51,692 bases of DNA. Source: Chromera velia. Lineage: Eukaryota > Sar > Chromeraceae. Under the pieces are notes generated by a model. The model had not been told where the DNA came from. It did not search any database and was given only the letters and a program-made list of their open reading frames with translations. Both the position numbers and the translations under genes were made by a program. Of this stretch, positions 13,264 through 24,743 are shown in pieces. Position 1 is the first letter of the stretch. The number at the start of each line of letters is the position of its first letter. The stretch is from positions 1-51,692 of the forward strand of contig JAHBMJ010000014.1 in NCBI GenBank assembly GCA_018398765.1. The letters run 5' to 3'.

Positions 13264-16200
13264 GCACGTATGCACTCATCCTCTGTTGCGAGAATTCCCG
13301 AAAGACCGAAAACGAATGAATCAGATCGTTCAAAGGAGCACTGTCATGCAAGGATGTCTGCTAAAAAGGAGACACAGTTGGAGCTGCCGTGAAAAGAAAG
13401 TCCGTCAATTCTCCAGACGCGACAAATAGGAGCCTTCCAGTGGCGCAAAAAAAACAAAAACGAACATTTTGTGGCCAGGGAGAGAGACCGAGAGGGCCAG
13501 TGAGTCAGGTCGACAACAAGAAAGTGGGGGATTATGACCAAGACGGTGGAAAGGCAGACAGAAAGAAGAGAATAAAGACGACAAAGAAGACGGAAAGGAA
13601 AGGAAAGGAAAGGACAGGAAGGGAAAGGAAAGAGGAAAGAGACGCTCACGTCCAGCCGCGGCCGCCCTGGAGCGGTCGTGTTGTCGCACACAGCGCCATC
13701 TGGCGCCTCCGTCGTGACCGCGCCCCCCCCTGTCTGTGGGGTGACCCTGACGAAGATGTCGTTATCCCTGAGGGGTCTCTTCGGAAGTTCGTTTTCATGA
13801 GTGGGGGGGCTCTCCGTTCTTGCCAATGGATCGTCTCCCGTGAACTGCCCCTGGTAGGAACGGGAAGAGAAGAGCTCCAGCTGGGGAATAATCTCACCTG
13901 CTGCCGTTTCACTAATGCAGAGGTAGGTGACCCTACCGAAGAATTGGAGCGTGTTGATTCCGAGTTTCTCCGCGACGTCGAAATCATCAGGAAGTCCGAA
14001 TATCTCCTTCATCTCATCTGCCGTCTCGTTGAGGAAGTCGGTGTCAATGGGCGGTGTCCTTCCCTCCCCGCAGCCGTCATTGTCGAATTGCAGTCGAGGA
14101 TCTGTCTCCAGGTTGACTGTGCAGGAAGTGTCACTGCCGCAGGGGAAGGAGATGAGACGGCGGATGTCCACCTGGCAGTCCGTCCGGAAAATCGTGCCCT
14201 CCACCACCACCGGGAACTCTCCGGTTTCGCAGGCGAAGGGAACGTTAAGCTGTTCGTCGCTGAACGCGTTCTTCTGAATGGCAAAGAGAGGATCTGCGGG
14301 GGGGAATCGGACCTGGACCTCGAAGGGTTCCTCGTCGATCCCTGCAGGCAGGCAGGCAGGCAGGAGGAGAAAGAGAGAGAGGAGGGATAAAGCGAGAGAA
14401 GACGGGGGCTGTGGGGGGTAGAAAGAGGTGAGGGAAAGTGAGAGACAGAGGCCGAAAGAAGGCTGTCACACCTTCCTTGTCGTACGGCAGAAATGACGAC
14501 AGGCACCAACGGACAGGCACAATCAGTGAATGAGTGGCAGCAACGGAAGCGGACGATGTGGTTGGGCCTTGTACTGTCCCTTTCCTCCCTTCAGGACAAA
14601 AGCCCACCCCCCCACTGACCCGATCGCAAGCATCCGAGCACGTCCACCTCAATGTTGCTGAACGCCTGGCGCAACTGCAAGGGAATAAAAGAGAACAGAA
14701 CAGAACGTAGGAGGAGCGAAAAGAAAAGAGTACATCGAAGCAAGCGCGAAAGCTGTCTATCCCAGAATCAATCGAGTGATCGATTTCCTGCAAAGAAGAG
14801 AAGCACTTGCTGCAAAACAGCCATCCCACTCCGCTGACGAAGCTTCTCCACTCCCTTCCGAAGCGAATCAAATGGCGACAAAAACAAATGCTCTCCGTCT
14901 TTCACACAGACTGTCTGAAGAGGCATGCAAGCTACGTCAGATGATGTATCGCAACTCTCTCGCGAATGCACGCGAAACTGCAAGGAGAGAAGCTGCCGAA
15001 GGGGACTTCCAAATAGGCAGACCTTCTCTTTGAGGTCGTTGACAATCTCCTCAAGGACTTCCTGAATGACTTCGAGGAAGTCGAGGAAGGTGAAGTCGGG
15101 GAACGGGAGGGGGATGTTGATCAGGTCGTCAGGAAAGTCGAAGACCTCAAGGATGAACTCAATCAAGAGGTCGATCAGCTGCAGCCATGCAAAGCGAGGA
15201 AAGAAATGATGAGGAGAACGAGGCTCCGGGCCTCCCTTTCACAGAACCCGAAGCTGCCCTTCTAGAACGAGAAAAGGAGGGGACGGAGAATTACAACGCG
15301 TCGTTCATTTCCCCTCCCCCAGTGCCATCTCCCCCAATTCGACACTCCGTCACACGAAGATAAATGAATGAATCCACTCGATGATCGCATTCACGTCATC
15401 AGACCCTCCCTACTCAATCAAGCGTCCGGAAGGCCATTCCATCCGACTCCACCGACCGACCTCGCCGCACGTGTTGATCCCGTCAAGTCCCGGGATGAGA
15501 GCGGCGATCAGTTTGCAGACGACGTCCAACAGCTTATCGATCAGATTCCCCAAAAATTCGAGGAACTGGAGGTTCAGGTCCAGCTCCTCCAGCCTCAAGG
15601 TGATCTCGAGGATGAAGTCGATGATCCCGATGTCGAACAGGTTGTCGAAGAACCTAGAGAATCTGCAACTAGCCAGAGACAAGCACTCAATCGATCCGAA
15701 AGAGGACTGACTCATCACAGCATGAGCATTCAGGGACGTTTCAAAAAAAAAAAAAGAGAGAGAAACTCTGCATGAATGCAGAGGGCTGAGCAAGCATGAA
15801 GGGTCCAACAGACCTCGGGAAAGGAAATACACAGTGGTGAAGAAAAAGCGTCAAGAGAGGCCGAGAGAAGCGGATCCAGTCAAGAACGGCATACGAAGAG
15901 CAGGCTGACGTTGCCCACTTCCCCCTCCCCTTTCAACACACTCTTCTGATAGCACACGAACCTTTCAAACCACGCCTCGATGAGCTCGTAGGCCCTCTGG
16001 AGGAATCCGAAATTCAGCGAGAAGATGCTCTTGTACAGGTTGTAGTTGAACTGCAACACGGGCTTGCAAGGCAGGCATGCGTCAGGGCACTCGCCCGCCA
16101 GCGTCTCGACCCGGCATTTTGACGAGCAGCGGAAGCAGAAGCCAACACGTCAACGTCCATACACCTCTCATTCCGAATGAGACGCACGGGACGACTGACT

Positions 16201-19200
16201 GTGTTTTGATGGGTGCATGTCGTGTGGGCACTTCGGTGGGGTGAGGGACTCTTGCACGCACTGACAAATACCAATTTCTTCAATTATCTGTCTGTACATG
16301 TAAACATCTACTTGCAGACAGACCTCCACTCGCTGCAATCATGCAGCCCCCCCCAACGTACCTCCAGGATATCGATCTGCGCGTTCATCACTGGGGCGAT
16401 GCTCGTAGTGCACGGGGACCCTGCAGACTCGGCCTCCAGCTGCGTCACGTTGGCCCTCAACTCCGCGAAGACTGCGATGTTCGGGTCGTCGTCAGTGTTC
16501 TGGAGCATGCGACGGAGAGCCTCCTTGACGGTGGGGACTCCTGCAAGTGCATGGGAGGGGGGAGGGGGGGGGGCAGAAGGAGATCTGTCGACTCATTGCC
16601 TTGGGCACAGCCGGAAAATCTGTGCATGCACGCGTTTGATGTCATCGCATAGAGTGACTGTCTCATGGTGCGAGTCCGTGAGAGGCCAGAGGAGAGGAGA
16701 GGAGAGGAGAAGAGAGGCAGGAGAGGAGAGGAAAGGAAAGGAGAGAAAGGAGAGGAAAGGGTCGAGAGGGAAGAGGCAGGCGTACCCTCAGTGCGACGGC
16801 GTTTCTTCAGCGTTTCTCTCTCGGCGGCCTCCTTGGCCTCCTGCTCGCGGTGAAGTCTGTATAAATGCAGAGAGAAAGGTAGGCAGGCAGAGGGGATGAC
16901 AGGTGAGAGCAGTGAGTGAATCGATACACACGCGACCTGAAGAAAACTGAGTGGAGTGCAAGCAGACAGAAGAGCGGCAAAGTCAGAAAGAAGCGAGAGG
17001 CCGGTCGTTGATTCTTTCATTCATTCTGGCGTGCGTACACATGTTCGTTTTCTCCGTCTGCAATTCGCCCCCTTCCATGCAGAGCCTCCAGCGAGCATTT
17101 TCCGGGGGGCGCTGAATCCTTCCTGCCGTCATTCACGTTTTTGGTTCGGAATCCTGCCTGCCTGGAGATCCCCATGCACTCACCCCTTCCTGGCTCCCTG
17201 CTTGACTGACTGACTGACTGACTCTGCGAGTTTGCGTTTCTCTCCCTCCCACCACTCTTGCTCCTCCTTCTCCCAGTCTGCCCGCGTGGGGAACGGCACC
17301 GCCTCAGAGAGGGTCCGTCCCTTCACAGTGAAGGTCCCATTTGTGTATTTCTCTTTGCCTTCTTCTCTGAGAGAACGGCGGAGGGCCTCCGACCGAGGCA
17401 GAGAGGACCCCTCTGCAACCCCCAGGGAAGCCGCCCGTGCCTCTCTGAAGTCTCTCTGGGCTGTGCGGAGGAGCCGCTTGACCCCCAGCATTTGTGTTCT
17501 CCGAGCGCGCCTCTGAGTCAGTTTGCGCTTCCTGTCGTGGTCCCCCTCCTCCATCTTCTGCATCCTATAGACCTCAAACAGCGAGGGCTCCCCCGTGTCT
17601 GCAGCCCCAAAGTTGACGTTCTCGAACAGCCGTCGGCCAGCATCCTCAAAATCCAATCCACCTGCTGGTCTCGCACTGCTGCCCCCTTTCCCCTTATTCC
17701 CTCCAGGTTCTCCCGTCTCCTTCGAGAGCCGACGACGCCGAGAGCCCCCAAAGATCTGACGGAAGTCAATGAACTCGACGGGCACCGGGAGTCCCACAGG
17801 ATCGGGGGTCACGACGGTGTCTGCACCCGTGCACACACCATTCCTCAATCAAGTTCGTGATTGGGGAGTACCTTAAAACAATGGGATGCATTCATATGTT
17901 CGCAAAACTTTGAGAAACACACGCGCATTGACAGAGGACAAGAAATCAGAAAGTCTGCCGAACAAATTTGCATGTCTGCTGGTGCCATGCCCTTTCCCCC
18001 CTCTCCGCAGTCGTCCAACCCCACTCGTCTCATTCTTCCCTCACCTTAGCCTCTCACTCACTCACTCACTCACCCACCCACCCTCACTCACTCACTCACT
18101 CACTCACAAGCACTTCCCTCTTTCAACTCTCCCTCTTCTAGCTGCCCTCCTCTTCTGACCTGACTCGAAGAACCTATTGGTCCTCTGAGAGAGGTTGTTG
18201 ATTGCGCTGTTGGAGGCTGTGCAGGAGAAGAATCGGAACGCCTGACCGAGGGCGATCTGCTCACAACATCCATGCAGAGAAAGACGAAAGACACAGCTAG
18301 AAGGAAGGCACAACACCCAGATTTGAAAGAGATGCTACACGAGAAGACGAGCAGTCGCTCTGACACGCTGTCAAGGACATCCAGGTGACCTCATGCTTCC
18401 TCTGTTTACTGGACAGCTGTGGACTACAAACGAAACGCGAGAAGAGAGCTAGTGCGACAGTTTGTAACAACGCACGAGAAGCATGCAAAGGCAGGAAGGC
18501 AGCAGAGGCACAGAGAAACAAGAGAGATGAAGCCATCAATGAGGTTCAAAAATATGCGCATGCAGTGGATCAAAGGACGGATGGAAAACGAAAATGCCGC
18601 ACAGCTTTGAGGAGCTCACTCCTTCGGTGTTCGAGCAGACCGACCGTCGCATACCGAATGTACTTGATCAGGTCGCCTGCATGCATGCACCGATCGGCGG
18701 ACGGAGACAAACGGCAGTCCAACGTGAATGAACTCTTCGTGTCTTCCTTTTTTCTTTTTTGCGACTTTTCTTTTCCTGCTTCGTTGAGTTTACGGATGAA
18801 GGGACAGATTGACATGCACACGTTGATTCAAGCAGTGCTGGGTGGGTTCCTCAACGCACATGCAGAGGAAAGGAGAAGAAAATCAGACGAGACGCCACCC
18901 CCATGCAGGTTTAGAGAGCGCATGTAGGAGCTTGAATGAATGTACCTCAGTACAACTCCATTGCTTTTCCGTGTTCTTCTCGCCTGCCTGCCTCCTTGCC
19001 TGCCTGCCGACTGACCAACCGTTGATGAACATGAGGATCTTCACAAACCACCTCCAGAAACCGCTCTGGCAGGCGTTGGCGTACAGCTCCATCACCTGCA
19101 TGGGCGCGTGCACAGAGAGAGGGAGACGGACTCGGAGGCAGGCAGGAAGACAGGAAGGCGAACACTAAAATCTTGGAGCAGAGTGGAAAGACAGCAATAA

Positions 19201-20334
19201 AACCTTTCCGCGAGTGAGGATTGATAGGATGGCTCTCTCTTAACAGAATAGAAGGTAAAACAAACCGTCGATCGATCCCCCTTCTCACATAACATAACAT
19301 GACATGACATGACATTCAGAGAGTGAGAGACCTTCTGATCTGATCTAATCTGATATAGGGAGGTTGCCGCAAGGGGGGGGGGGAGCATCGTTCGTAGTGG
19401 TGCTGCGGAAATCAGGCAAGGCTCTGATAACCCCCTCCACAAAGATTTCTCTGTGTTTTGTCTGTCTTTGTCAGCTCATTCACTCATTGCTCTCTCTCTC
19501 GTTCATCCATTTTGTTCTTCAGGGGCGGGAAAAATTGAAAAAGCCGCATGCATGAGCGGCATTGAAAAATAATTGAATGCATAAAGAAATCACAGAAAAC
19601 AGACAGAGAGAGAAAGAGCGGCTGACATCTTCAGGCGGTACTCGAAGAATTCGAAAGAACCGTGTGAGGGCCTGCGCCACCCTGGACAGTCCCGTCCCGA
19701 CAACCCCAGGAACAAGCCGCGAGAGCCTCCTGAGAGTTACACCCGAGTTAATCAGTCGGCCGATCTCTCTGAATTTACTGTTTTTCTGCATCCATACACG
19801 GGGGGAGGAGAGGTCGATCAGTGAGGAAGTACATGCAGCTGATATGTCAAAGGAGGAAAGGGGGGAAAAGGGAGAAATGGAAAGAAAGGCAACAAGCGGA
19901 CAGGGAGGGGAGGGGAAGGGAGGAGAGGAGAGAGAACCGATCGCATGCAATGGGTTGCGGACGAGACCGAACGAAAGACTGGAAGAGAGAGAGAATGTGA
20001 AAGACGGGGAGCGGACTCGGAGAGAGGGACATGAATTCATTCTGTGCGGCACTTTGCGCGGGGAAAAAAAAAAAAGGTCGGATGAGATGACGCTGTCCCG
20101 CGTGTCGATCGACTGACGCACGCACGCCCAGGCTGCCCGGACGGACCGACTTACCGAGGAGAACGCCGCATTGGTTCCTCTGCTCCTGCTGCTTTCGACG
20201 GTGTTTCCCCTGCTGTTCTGGTTGTTGTACTGGTTGTTGCCGTCCCTGTTCCGATTCTGCAGGCAGGCAGACAGGGAGACAGGCAGGCAGGCAGGGGCAA
20301 CAGCACCACACTCATTCGTTAGACGATCTTCTAC

Positions 20335-20408
<74 letters not shown>

Positions 20409-22006
20409 GGAGAGAGAGAAACGGAGAGAGAGGGGGAAAGGGGCGGTAGAGATCGCCATCTCTTCTTTTCTGATCGCGTCGCTCCCCCTCGAGACAGACC
20501 CCTCCGTTTTGCTCTACCGGCCCTCGGGGGGGTCGTCTCGTCTCGTCTCTTTTCGCACAGAAAGAAAGAAAGGGGACTTTACGAGTGGTTTGATGCAGAT
20601 CGGACATTGGAAGGAAGAGGAAATGAAGACACCGCCGGCCGGAGAGGGAAGGAAGCGGTGGGTTTCACCAGATGTCTGAATTAATTCAACCGAGTCTGTC
20701 TGTCTGTGCATGGGCGTTCTCTCCCTCGGAGGGGAAAATTGAATCCCTCTGAGCTTCTTGCTTGCATGGAATTGCAGTCACGTCTCTCTTTTCAATTGAG
20801 CACCACGAAATCTAGAGCAGGCGAGAGAAGAGAAGAGAAGAAGAGAGGCATGTAACGAAGGTGCTGCATTGCCCCATTCCATTGCAAGCCCTTCCAGGCA
20901 GAGAGCCTGTCCTGCAGTGAACCTGAAAAACTGAGATTATCGACCCGTGCACCGTGGGATTTGTTCTCTTTTGCTTGCGCACTTTTACTCACTTATGTAC
21001 TTACCGAATCTGCGTCGTCGCTCCGAAAGAACCTGCAGAGTCCCGGGCACTTTCGGCCAGAGCCCACCTGAAGCTTTCCCCGTCCGCTGCTCCTGTCCAC
21101 GTTTCTCCCAAATCTCTGCATGCATGCACGCATGCAAGCAGACCGCATCATCCATCCTGTTATTTGCTTTGCTTTGCTTTGCTTTGATTCACCCTGGGGT
21201 TATGAAGGGACTGGAAGGTTCAATGTAGAGTCAACGATCGGTCCGAGCACATGCGCGAGAGGACGGAAAAGCGGGGGGGGTAGCTGTTCGTCCTGCTCGT
21301 CCATCCCTTTCCATGACGATAAATAACTCCGAGTCGACATCCACTTACCGAGACTGAGGTCTTCAGTTGCCTCGCCTGTCCAGGAGTGATGCGAGTAAAC
21401 GTCGCCCCCCCCCCCCCATNNNNNNNNNNATTGTCCCCCTGCAGGCGACGACGGTCTCCAATGTCGGCGTCTCCCTCGGAGAGCCGCCTTGCGATCGTTA
21501 CGACCGTTGTATCCATTTCGGTGGTCGCGTCCTCGATTTGGCCGCTCACGGTGTTCGGCGTGGGAGGCGGATTGGCCATGCAGGGGGGCTGCAGGGAGCA
21601 GCACAACAACATGCAAGCACATGCATGCAGTGGAGCAGAATAGACTCCTTCCGGCCATCATTTGTCAGCGAGAAGTCAGCACGTAAGTAAGTAAGCAGGG
21701 GTGGACGGACAGGACTTCAAACGCCAAAAAAACAAAAAACAGAGAGAGATTCAGAGAGGCAGGCGGATCCAGCCTCAGCCAGGCCCCCAGCTTTTGTTTT
21801 CACACAAGAGAGCGTAAGGAAGTGACTGAGCGAGCTGGTAAAAGGTAGAGAGAGGGACAGAGAGGGACAGGAAGGGGGGGGCAAAAGCAGCGACTCAGAC
21901 AGCGGGGAAAACATACACACTCACACACACACACACACACACAGCAGCACACAGCAGCACACATACACCCATACACTCACACTCACACTCACTCCCACTC
22001 TCACAC

Positions 22007-22038
<32 letters not shown>

Positions 22039-22100
22039 GACACCCACACACACACTCACACTCACTCTCTCACTCACTCACTCACTCACTCACTCACACA

Positions 22101-22134
<34 letters not shown>

Positions 22135-22176
22135 ACACCACACCACACCACACCACACCACACCCACTCACACCCA

Positions 22177-22228
<52 letters not shown>

Positions 22229-23820
22229 ACCAAACACACACACGCACGCGCGGAGAGAGAGGAAGCTATGGAGAGGAGAACAGACAGACAGTTACTGGCA
22301 AAGTATCACCACCAGCATTTTGATTGTTTCCTGTTCTCCCGGCGAGTCTCTGTGCCCGGATCCTCAGTTTGGTAGCGACTTTCCGTGACACCCTTGAATA
22401 AGTTCTCCGAAAGTTGATGAAAGTTGAAACCCCCGGGATGAACGTCCGCACCATCTCGGCGCCCAGGAGGCTGGTAGTGTCAATGTTCGCACCCGCATCG
22501 GGGCAAATATTGAAGGCGAAACCCAACAGCACCAATTCTATGACTGAAGATTTCATCACATGCATGAATGCAGAACACAAACAAACAAACAAAAACGAAG
22601 AGAGTATTCACAGACAAAAACGACACACGGAGGCGCGCAGATTCATTCTCACAATGTCTCTACAGAAGGGAAGGGAAGGCCATCAGAAGGGCAGGAAAGA
22701 GTGCCTGTCGCCTGAACAGAGGGAGGTCTGAAAGGAATGTCTTCCTTCCTTCCATGCAATCGAAAGGAAGTCAGCCAGACATTTCATTTCCAACCAACAG
22801 ACTGAATGAAACATTTATGCATCCCGCCCTCTCTCCCTTCCTGTCTCCTTTTGTGGGCTTTGTCTGAATGTGTGTTAAGCTGAGTCACATTCGGTACAAA
22901 CACCCCTTTATGTGAAGCATTGCAACGATCGGCATTTCGCGGCTACTCCTGCTGCTACTGCAGCTATTATTGAAAGCCACGGCTGATGATCATTGCAACC
23001 GTAGAACCCTTTGCGCACGCGTATCTAAGTACAAACAAACATGGAATGTAAACAAAACGCCTGGATACATGCGAACACACCTACCTACCCTACCTGAGAA
23101 GAGCGTGTTGTATCCGAAAAACCCCCTCTGTGCGAGGTTCGTCTCGAAAGTGGGGCCCAGGGCGTCGAGAAAGTCGTTGAGACTGTCCGTATCCTCCGCC
23201 GTCGACGCCTGCAGGATCGAAGTCACAAAGGACGCCAGCAGCGCCTCCCCAGGGTTTCCGAAGACGGCCCTGTTGAGTGTAAGGAAGATCTGATCTGGCT
23301 CTGTGAACACTTTGCTGATAAACGAACTCGTCCGGCTGAATCCCAAGGCGTTCCTGCATCATCATTGCCAGGGAGGATCCAGGAAGGGTTGAAAAGACCA
23401 CAGAAGAAGAGACAAGACAAGAGAAATGAGGGTGGGTGCCGCACGGAAGCTTCCCTGGGGATGGTGGCTAGCTGTTCTTCAATCCGGGCCTTCTGCGTCG
23501 AACCTGCCGTAGAGAAAAGAACGAGTTCAGCCGGATGCATTAGGAAGGAAACGAATACGCACCGGTCAAATATTGATATGCGAGAAACACACCAGACAAG
23601 GAAACGCTGAGTGAGCTGACTGGAGTCGTTCTTCCACGATGAAGAGATCGCGTCCCCCCGGTGGATCGATGGTTTCTGGAAAGAAACGGTCTCTGCGCTC
23701 ACAGTTGAACAACGCACCCAGAAATTCTTCTGACTGTTCCTCTTCCTGCCCACAACAAAAGCTCAGCAAGCCACTGAGCACAAGAAGAGCTCCGATTACC
23801 AGCCTCTTTATTCGAGTCAT
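1..23820 (-). CDS. Giant secreted multidomain protein with LNR, GCC2/GCC3-like and HYR-like repeats, 3' end missing
   Basis: About 41 exons read right to left and encode about 3.3 k visible residues. The ATG at 23818-23820 opens a signal peptide (MTRIKRLVIGALLVLSG, then a small-residue cleavage region). Exons: 23703-23820, 23445-23503, ~23094-23354, ~22290-22540, 21349-~21583 (with N gap), ~21005-21120, ~20155-20262, ~19622-19775, ~19018-19098, ~18160-18262, 17223-17820, ~16785-16858, ~16361-16543, ~15963-16126, ~15470-15664, ~15024-15186, ~14622-14675, 13650-14341, ~13125-13230, ~12862-12913, 11559-12544, 11092-11287, ~10562-10794, ~10115-10312, 9322-9700, 8837-8926, 8443-8545, ~8106-8152, 7487-7758, 7168-7210, 6876-6978, 6479-6567, 5823-6039, 4233-5546, ~3578-3851, ~3095-3378, ~2705-2793, ~2211-2325, ~1710-1842, ~1060-1338, 1-390. 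Frame was checked join by join from 9700 to 8443 and from 7758 to 3851. The N-terminal half matches no family I know. The C-terminal half is Cys-rich extracellular modules. No membrane anchor is visible, but the end is missing. It could be two adjacent genes; I saw no internal stop or second signal peptide. Confidence 0.7.
394..429. repeat. (CA)n microsatellite abutting a 3' splice site
   Basis: On the sense (minus) strand this is (TG)n ending directly in the CAG acceptor of exon 1-390. Confidence 0.95.
2328..2353. repeat. (GGCA)n tetranucleotide at a 3' splice site
   Basis: Six tandem units. On the sense strand they read (TGCC)n just upstream of the CAG before exon ~2211-2325. Confidence 0.95.
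5480..5889 (-). other. LNR (Lin-12/Notch) module split by an intron
   Basis: Exon 5823-6039 ends in GNGICDDDLNYPELPC followed by DWDG. The next exon (4233-5546) starts with the rest, GDCCPSTC. The phase-1 join (donor GTGGGT on the minus strand at 5822-5817, acceptor CAG before 5546) restores the LNR core C-x-W/Y-D-G-G-D-C-C. LNR modules bind calcium and are found in Notch-type and other extracellular proteins. The following segment (RPEFQCGPPACGRFNC) stays Cys-rich. Confidence 0.8.
7168..7530 (-). other. Second LNR module, split over a 43-base exon
   Basis: Exon 7487-7758 ends with GNGLCEDGVLNTFW. The tiny exon 7168-7210 supplies CQYDGGDCCAQTCT. The phase-2 join uses donor GTTGGT (minus strand, 7486-7481) and the CAG before 7210. 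Together they give a full LNR, GNGxC...C-x-YDGGDCC. The intron falls before the CxYDGGDCC half, a different point and phase from the first LNR, so the two introns are probably independent. Confidence 0.75.
8443..9700 (-). other. GCC2/GCC3 (ephrin-receptor-like) Cys-rich repeats
   Basis: Three exons (9322-9700, 8837-8926, 8443-8545) join in phase 1. They encode repeated CxxC-P-x-G units of the ephrin-receptor-like type: CVPCPEGSGTDSEGSASC, CEECPEGQFASGEGNVEC, CPLSSFANSTGSGFC, CTPCPIGTARPFGVDPDTC and CTPCPPGTANPSVGEHYC. This module is extracellular and disulfide-rich wherever it is known, and is common in large alveolate surface proteins. The array continues into ~8106-8152 (GYYQEEEGQRCC), where the exact splice sites are ambiguous. 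Confidence 0.8.
8743..8793. repeat. (CATA)n then (GA)n microsatellites
   Basis: (CA)n/(CATA)n followed by (GA)n in an intron of the giant gene, between exons 8443-8545 and 8837-8926. Confidence 0.95.
9704..9731. repeat. (GGCA)n tetranucleotide at a 3' splice site
   Basis: On the sense strand, (TGCC)n runs into CTGCAG, the acceptor of the GCC2 exon 9322-9700. Confidence 0.95.
10031..10083. repeat. Poly-A and (GAAA)n tract
   Basis: A run of A followed by GAAA units. On the sense strand it is a long TTTC/T tract inside an intron of the giant gene. Confidence 0.95.
12757..12840. repeat. (CA)n and (GA)n microsatellites
   Basis: A (CA)n tract at 12757-12786 is followed by GA-rich and CA-rich sequence in the intron between exons 11559-12544 and ~12862-12913. 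Confidence 0.95.
13231..13260. repeat. (CA)n microsatellite at a 3' splice site
   Basis: The sense strand reads (TG)nCAG directly before exon ~13125-13230. Confidence 0.95.
14344..14363. repeat. (GGCA)n tetranucleotide at a 3' splice site
   Basis: The sense strand reads (CTGC)n ending in the CAG acceptor of exon 13650-14341. Confidence 0.95.
14622..16126 (-). other. Amphipathic Leu/Ile/acidic helices in the giant protein
   Basis: Exons ~15963-16126, ~15470-15664, ~15024-15186 and ~14622-14675 encode unusually helical, Leu/Ile- and Asp/Glu-rich sequence, for example LEELDLNLQFLEFLGNLIDK and DFPDDLINIPLPFPDF. Single Cys residues and a CxxxCLPCK motif lie at the upstream end. This is unlike the Cys-rich C-terminal part. 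It resembles lipid-binding or oligomerising helices, but I do not recognise a family. Confidence 0.5.
17204..17222. repeat. (GACT)n tetranucleotide forming a 5' splice site
   Basis: On the sense (minus) strand, exon 17223-17820 ends and the intron starts with tandem GTCA units. The first GTCAGT is the donor. Confidence 0.9.
18055..18110. repeat. (CACT)n tetranucleotide array
   Basis: CACT units interrupted by a short (CCCA)n block, in an intron of the giant gene. Confidence 0.95.
20262..20404. repeat. (GGCA)n, (CA)n and (GA)n cluster
   Basis: The sense strand carries (TC)n, then (TG)n, then CTGCC units ending in the CAG before exon ~20155-20262. Three repeat types are stacked upstream of one acceptor. 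Confidence 0.95.
21420..21429. other. Assembly gap (10 N) inside a coding exon
   Basis: Ten Ns follow a C run in exon 21349-~21583 of the giant gene. Reading is open on both sides (upstream ends DRRRLQGDN, downstream starts ATFTRITPGQARQL). The gap length is probably nominal, so frame continuity across it cannot be judged. Confidence 0.95.
21911..22252. repeat. Composite CA/CACT/CCACA/TC microsatellite
   Basis: About 340 bases of nested simple repeats: (CA)n, CACACT variants, (CACT)n, a (CCACA)n pentamer block near 22133-22165, then (TC)n and (CA)n again. It lies in an intron of the giant gene between exons ~22290-22540 and ~21349-21583. On the sense strand it reads TG/AGTG. Confidence 0.95.
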
Positions 23821-24743
23821 GTCAGCAAGCGAGAAATTGAAAGAACAACAAGTGCTGAGAATGGAGACGGCAAACCAAACTGTCGTCTCAGATCTTTTTC
23901 CGATTTCACCCCGATCTGCGTCAGATGCGATGCTCTCCTCTTCTTCCCTTGAAGCTGAAAGCTGCGCGGTGTTTTTTACATTCACAAGACTTTAATACAG
24001 CGGCTCGTCGGGGTCATGACCCAATTAAAGAAGTCTGCCAAGCTACAGGTTACTTCTCCATGCGGGCGATCGAGGGATCTGGTCTCTCTGCCCTCAGATT
24101 CCGCACCTTCAGACGGCTCTAATCGAGGACACAAAGAAAAACTTTTCCGAGCTGACAGGCAAAAAGAGGGATGGCCTCCCGATCAAACAGTCCAGGGGTC
24201 ATGAAATGGCAGAGCAGAGGAGAGCAGATACAGCGACTCAGCATATCTCAGCAACTCTCAGATTTTTTTTTTTTTTACTCTCAGATACTCTCAGCATTGG
24301 GGATCATTGGGGCAAGCCGGGATGCGCGCGTCAGGCCCGCGGGACCTACCAAAAATATTTCGGCCTTAATTATGATTTCACAATTAAGACGGCCGCGCGG
24401 CCCGCGCGGCCTGCGGGACCGACCATGCATGCGGGACGTCAAAGGCTTAGCTCGGTCGGCCGCGCATCTTTCGCGAGACTGCTATAGAAGAGTTGAAGAG
24501 TTGAAATTGAAAAGTCTTTTTACGCTTCAATGTGTAGCAACGCACGGAACTGCTGTTCCTCTTGCCCGCAAATCACATTCATTTCTATCACGATCCCTCC
24601 TTTCTCCTTCGAATTCTCCTGTTACGAAGCATCGCTGGGAACCTGACGCTGCTCCATAGCTTATTGATCAATTAAGACCTTTTCAAGCGACAAGCCGATC
24701 CAGTTCCCTCCTGTGCCAACGATCTTCTCTTGTGACTCCCGAA
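23821..24743. promoter_or_regulatory. Head-to-head spacer between the giant gene and the 312-residue gene
   Basis: This 923-base spacer separates two start codons on opposite strands and must hold both promoters and 5' leaders. It contains a perfect inverted repeat, GGCCGCGCGG at 24391-24400 and CCGCGCGGCC at 24402-24411 with one base between. A TTAATT/AATTAA pair (24366-24371, 24382-24387) flanks it. An ATGCATGC motif lies at 24425-24432. Variants of GCGGGAC recur at about 24338, 24413 and 24431. No TATA box is convincing. Confidence 0.55.
24391..24411. repeat. 10-bp perfect GC-rich inverted repeat
   Basis: Arms of ten bases, all G or C, separated by a single C. It can form a cruciform or bind a dimeric factor. 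It lies about 340 bases before the plus-strand start codon and about 570 bases from the minus-strand one. Confidence 0.9.

Noticed and set aside
21911-22252. Telomere or centromere satellite
   Set aside because: The array is made of mixed di-, tetra- and pentanucleotides inside an intron, with no TTTAGGG-type unit.
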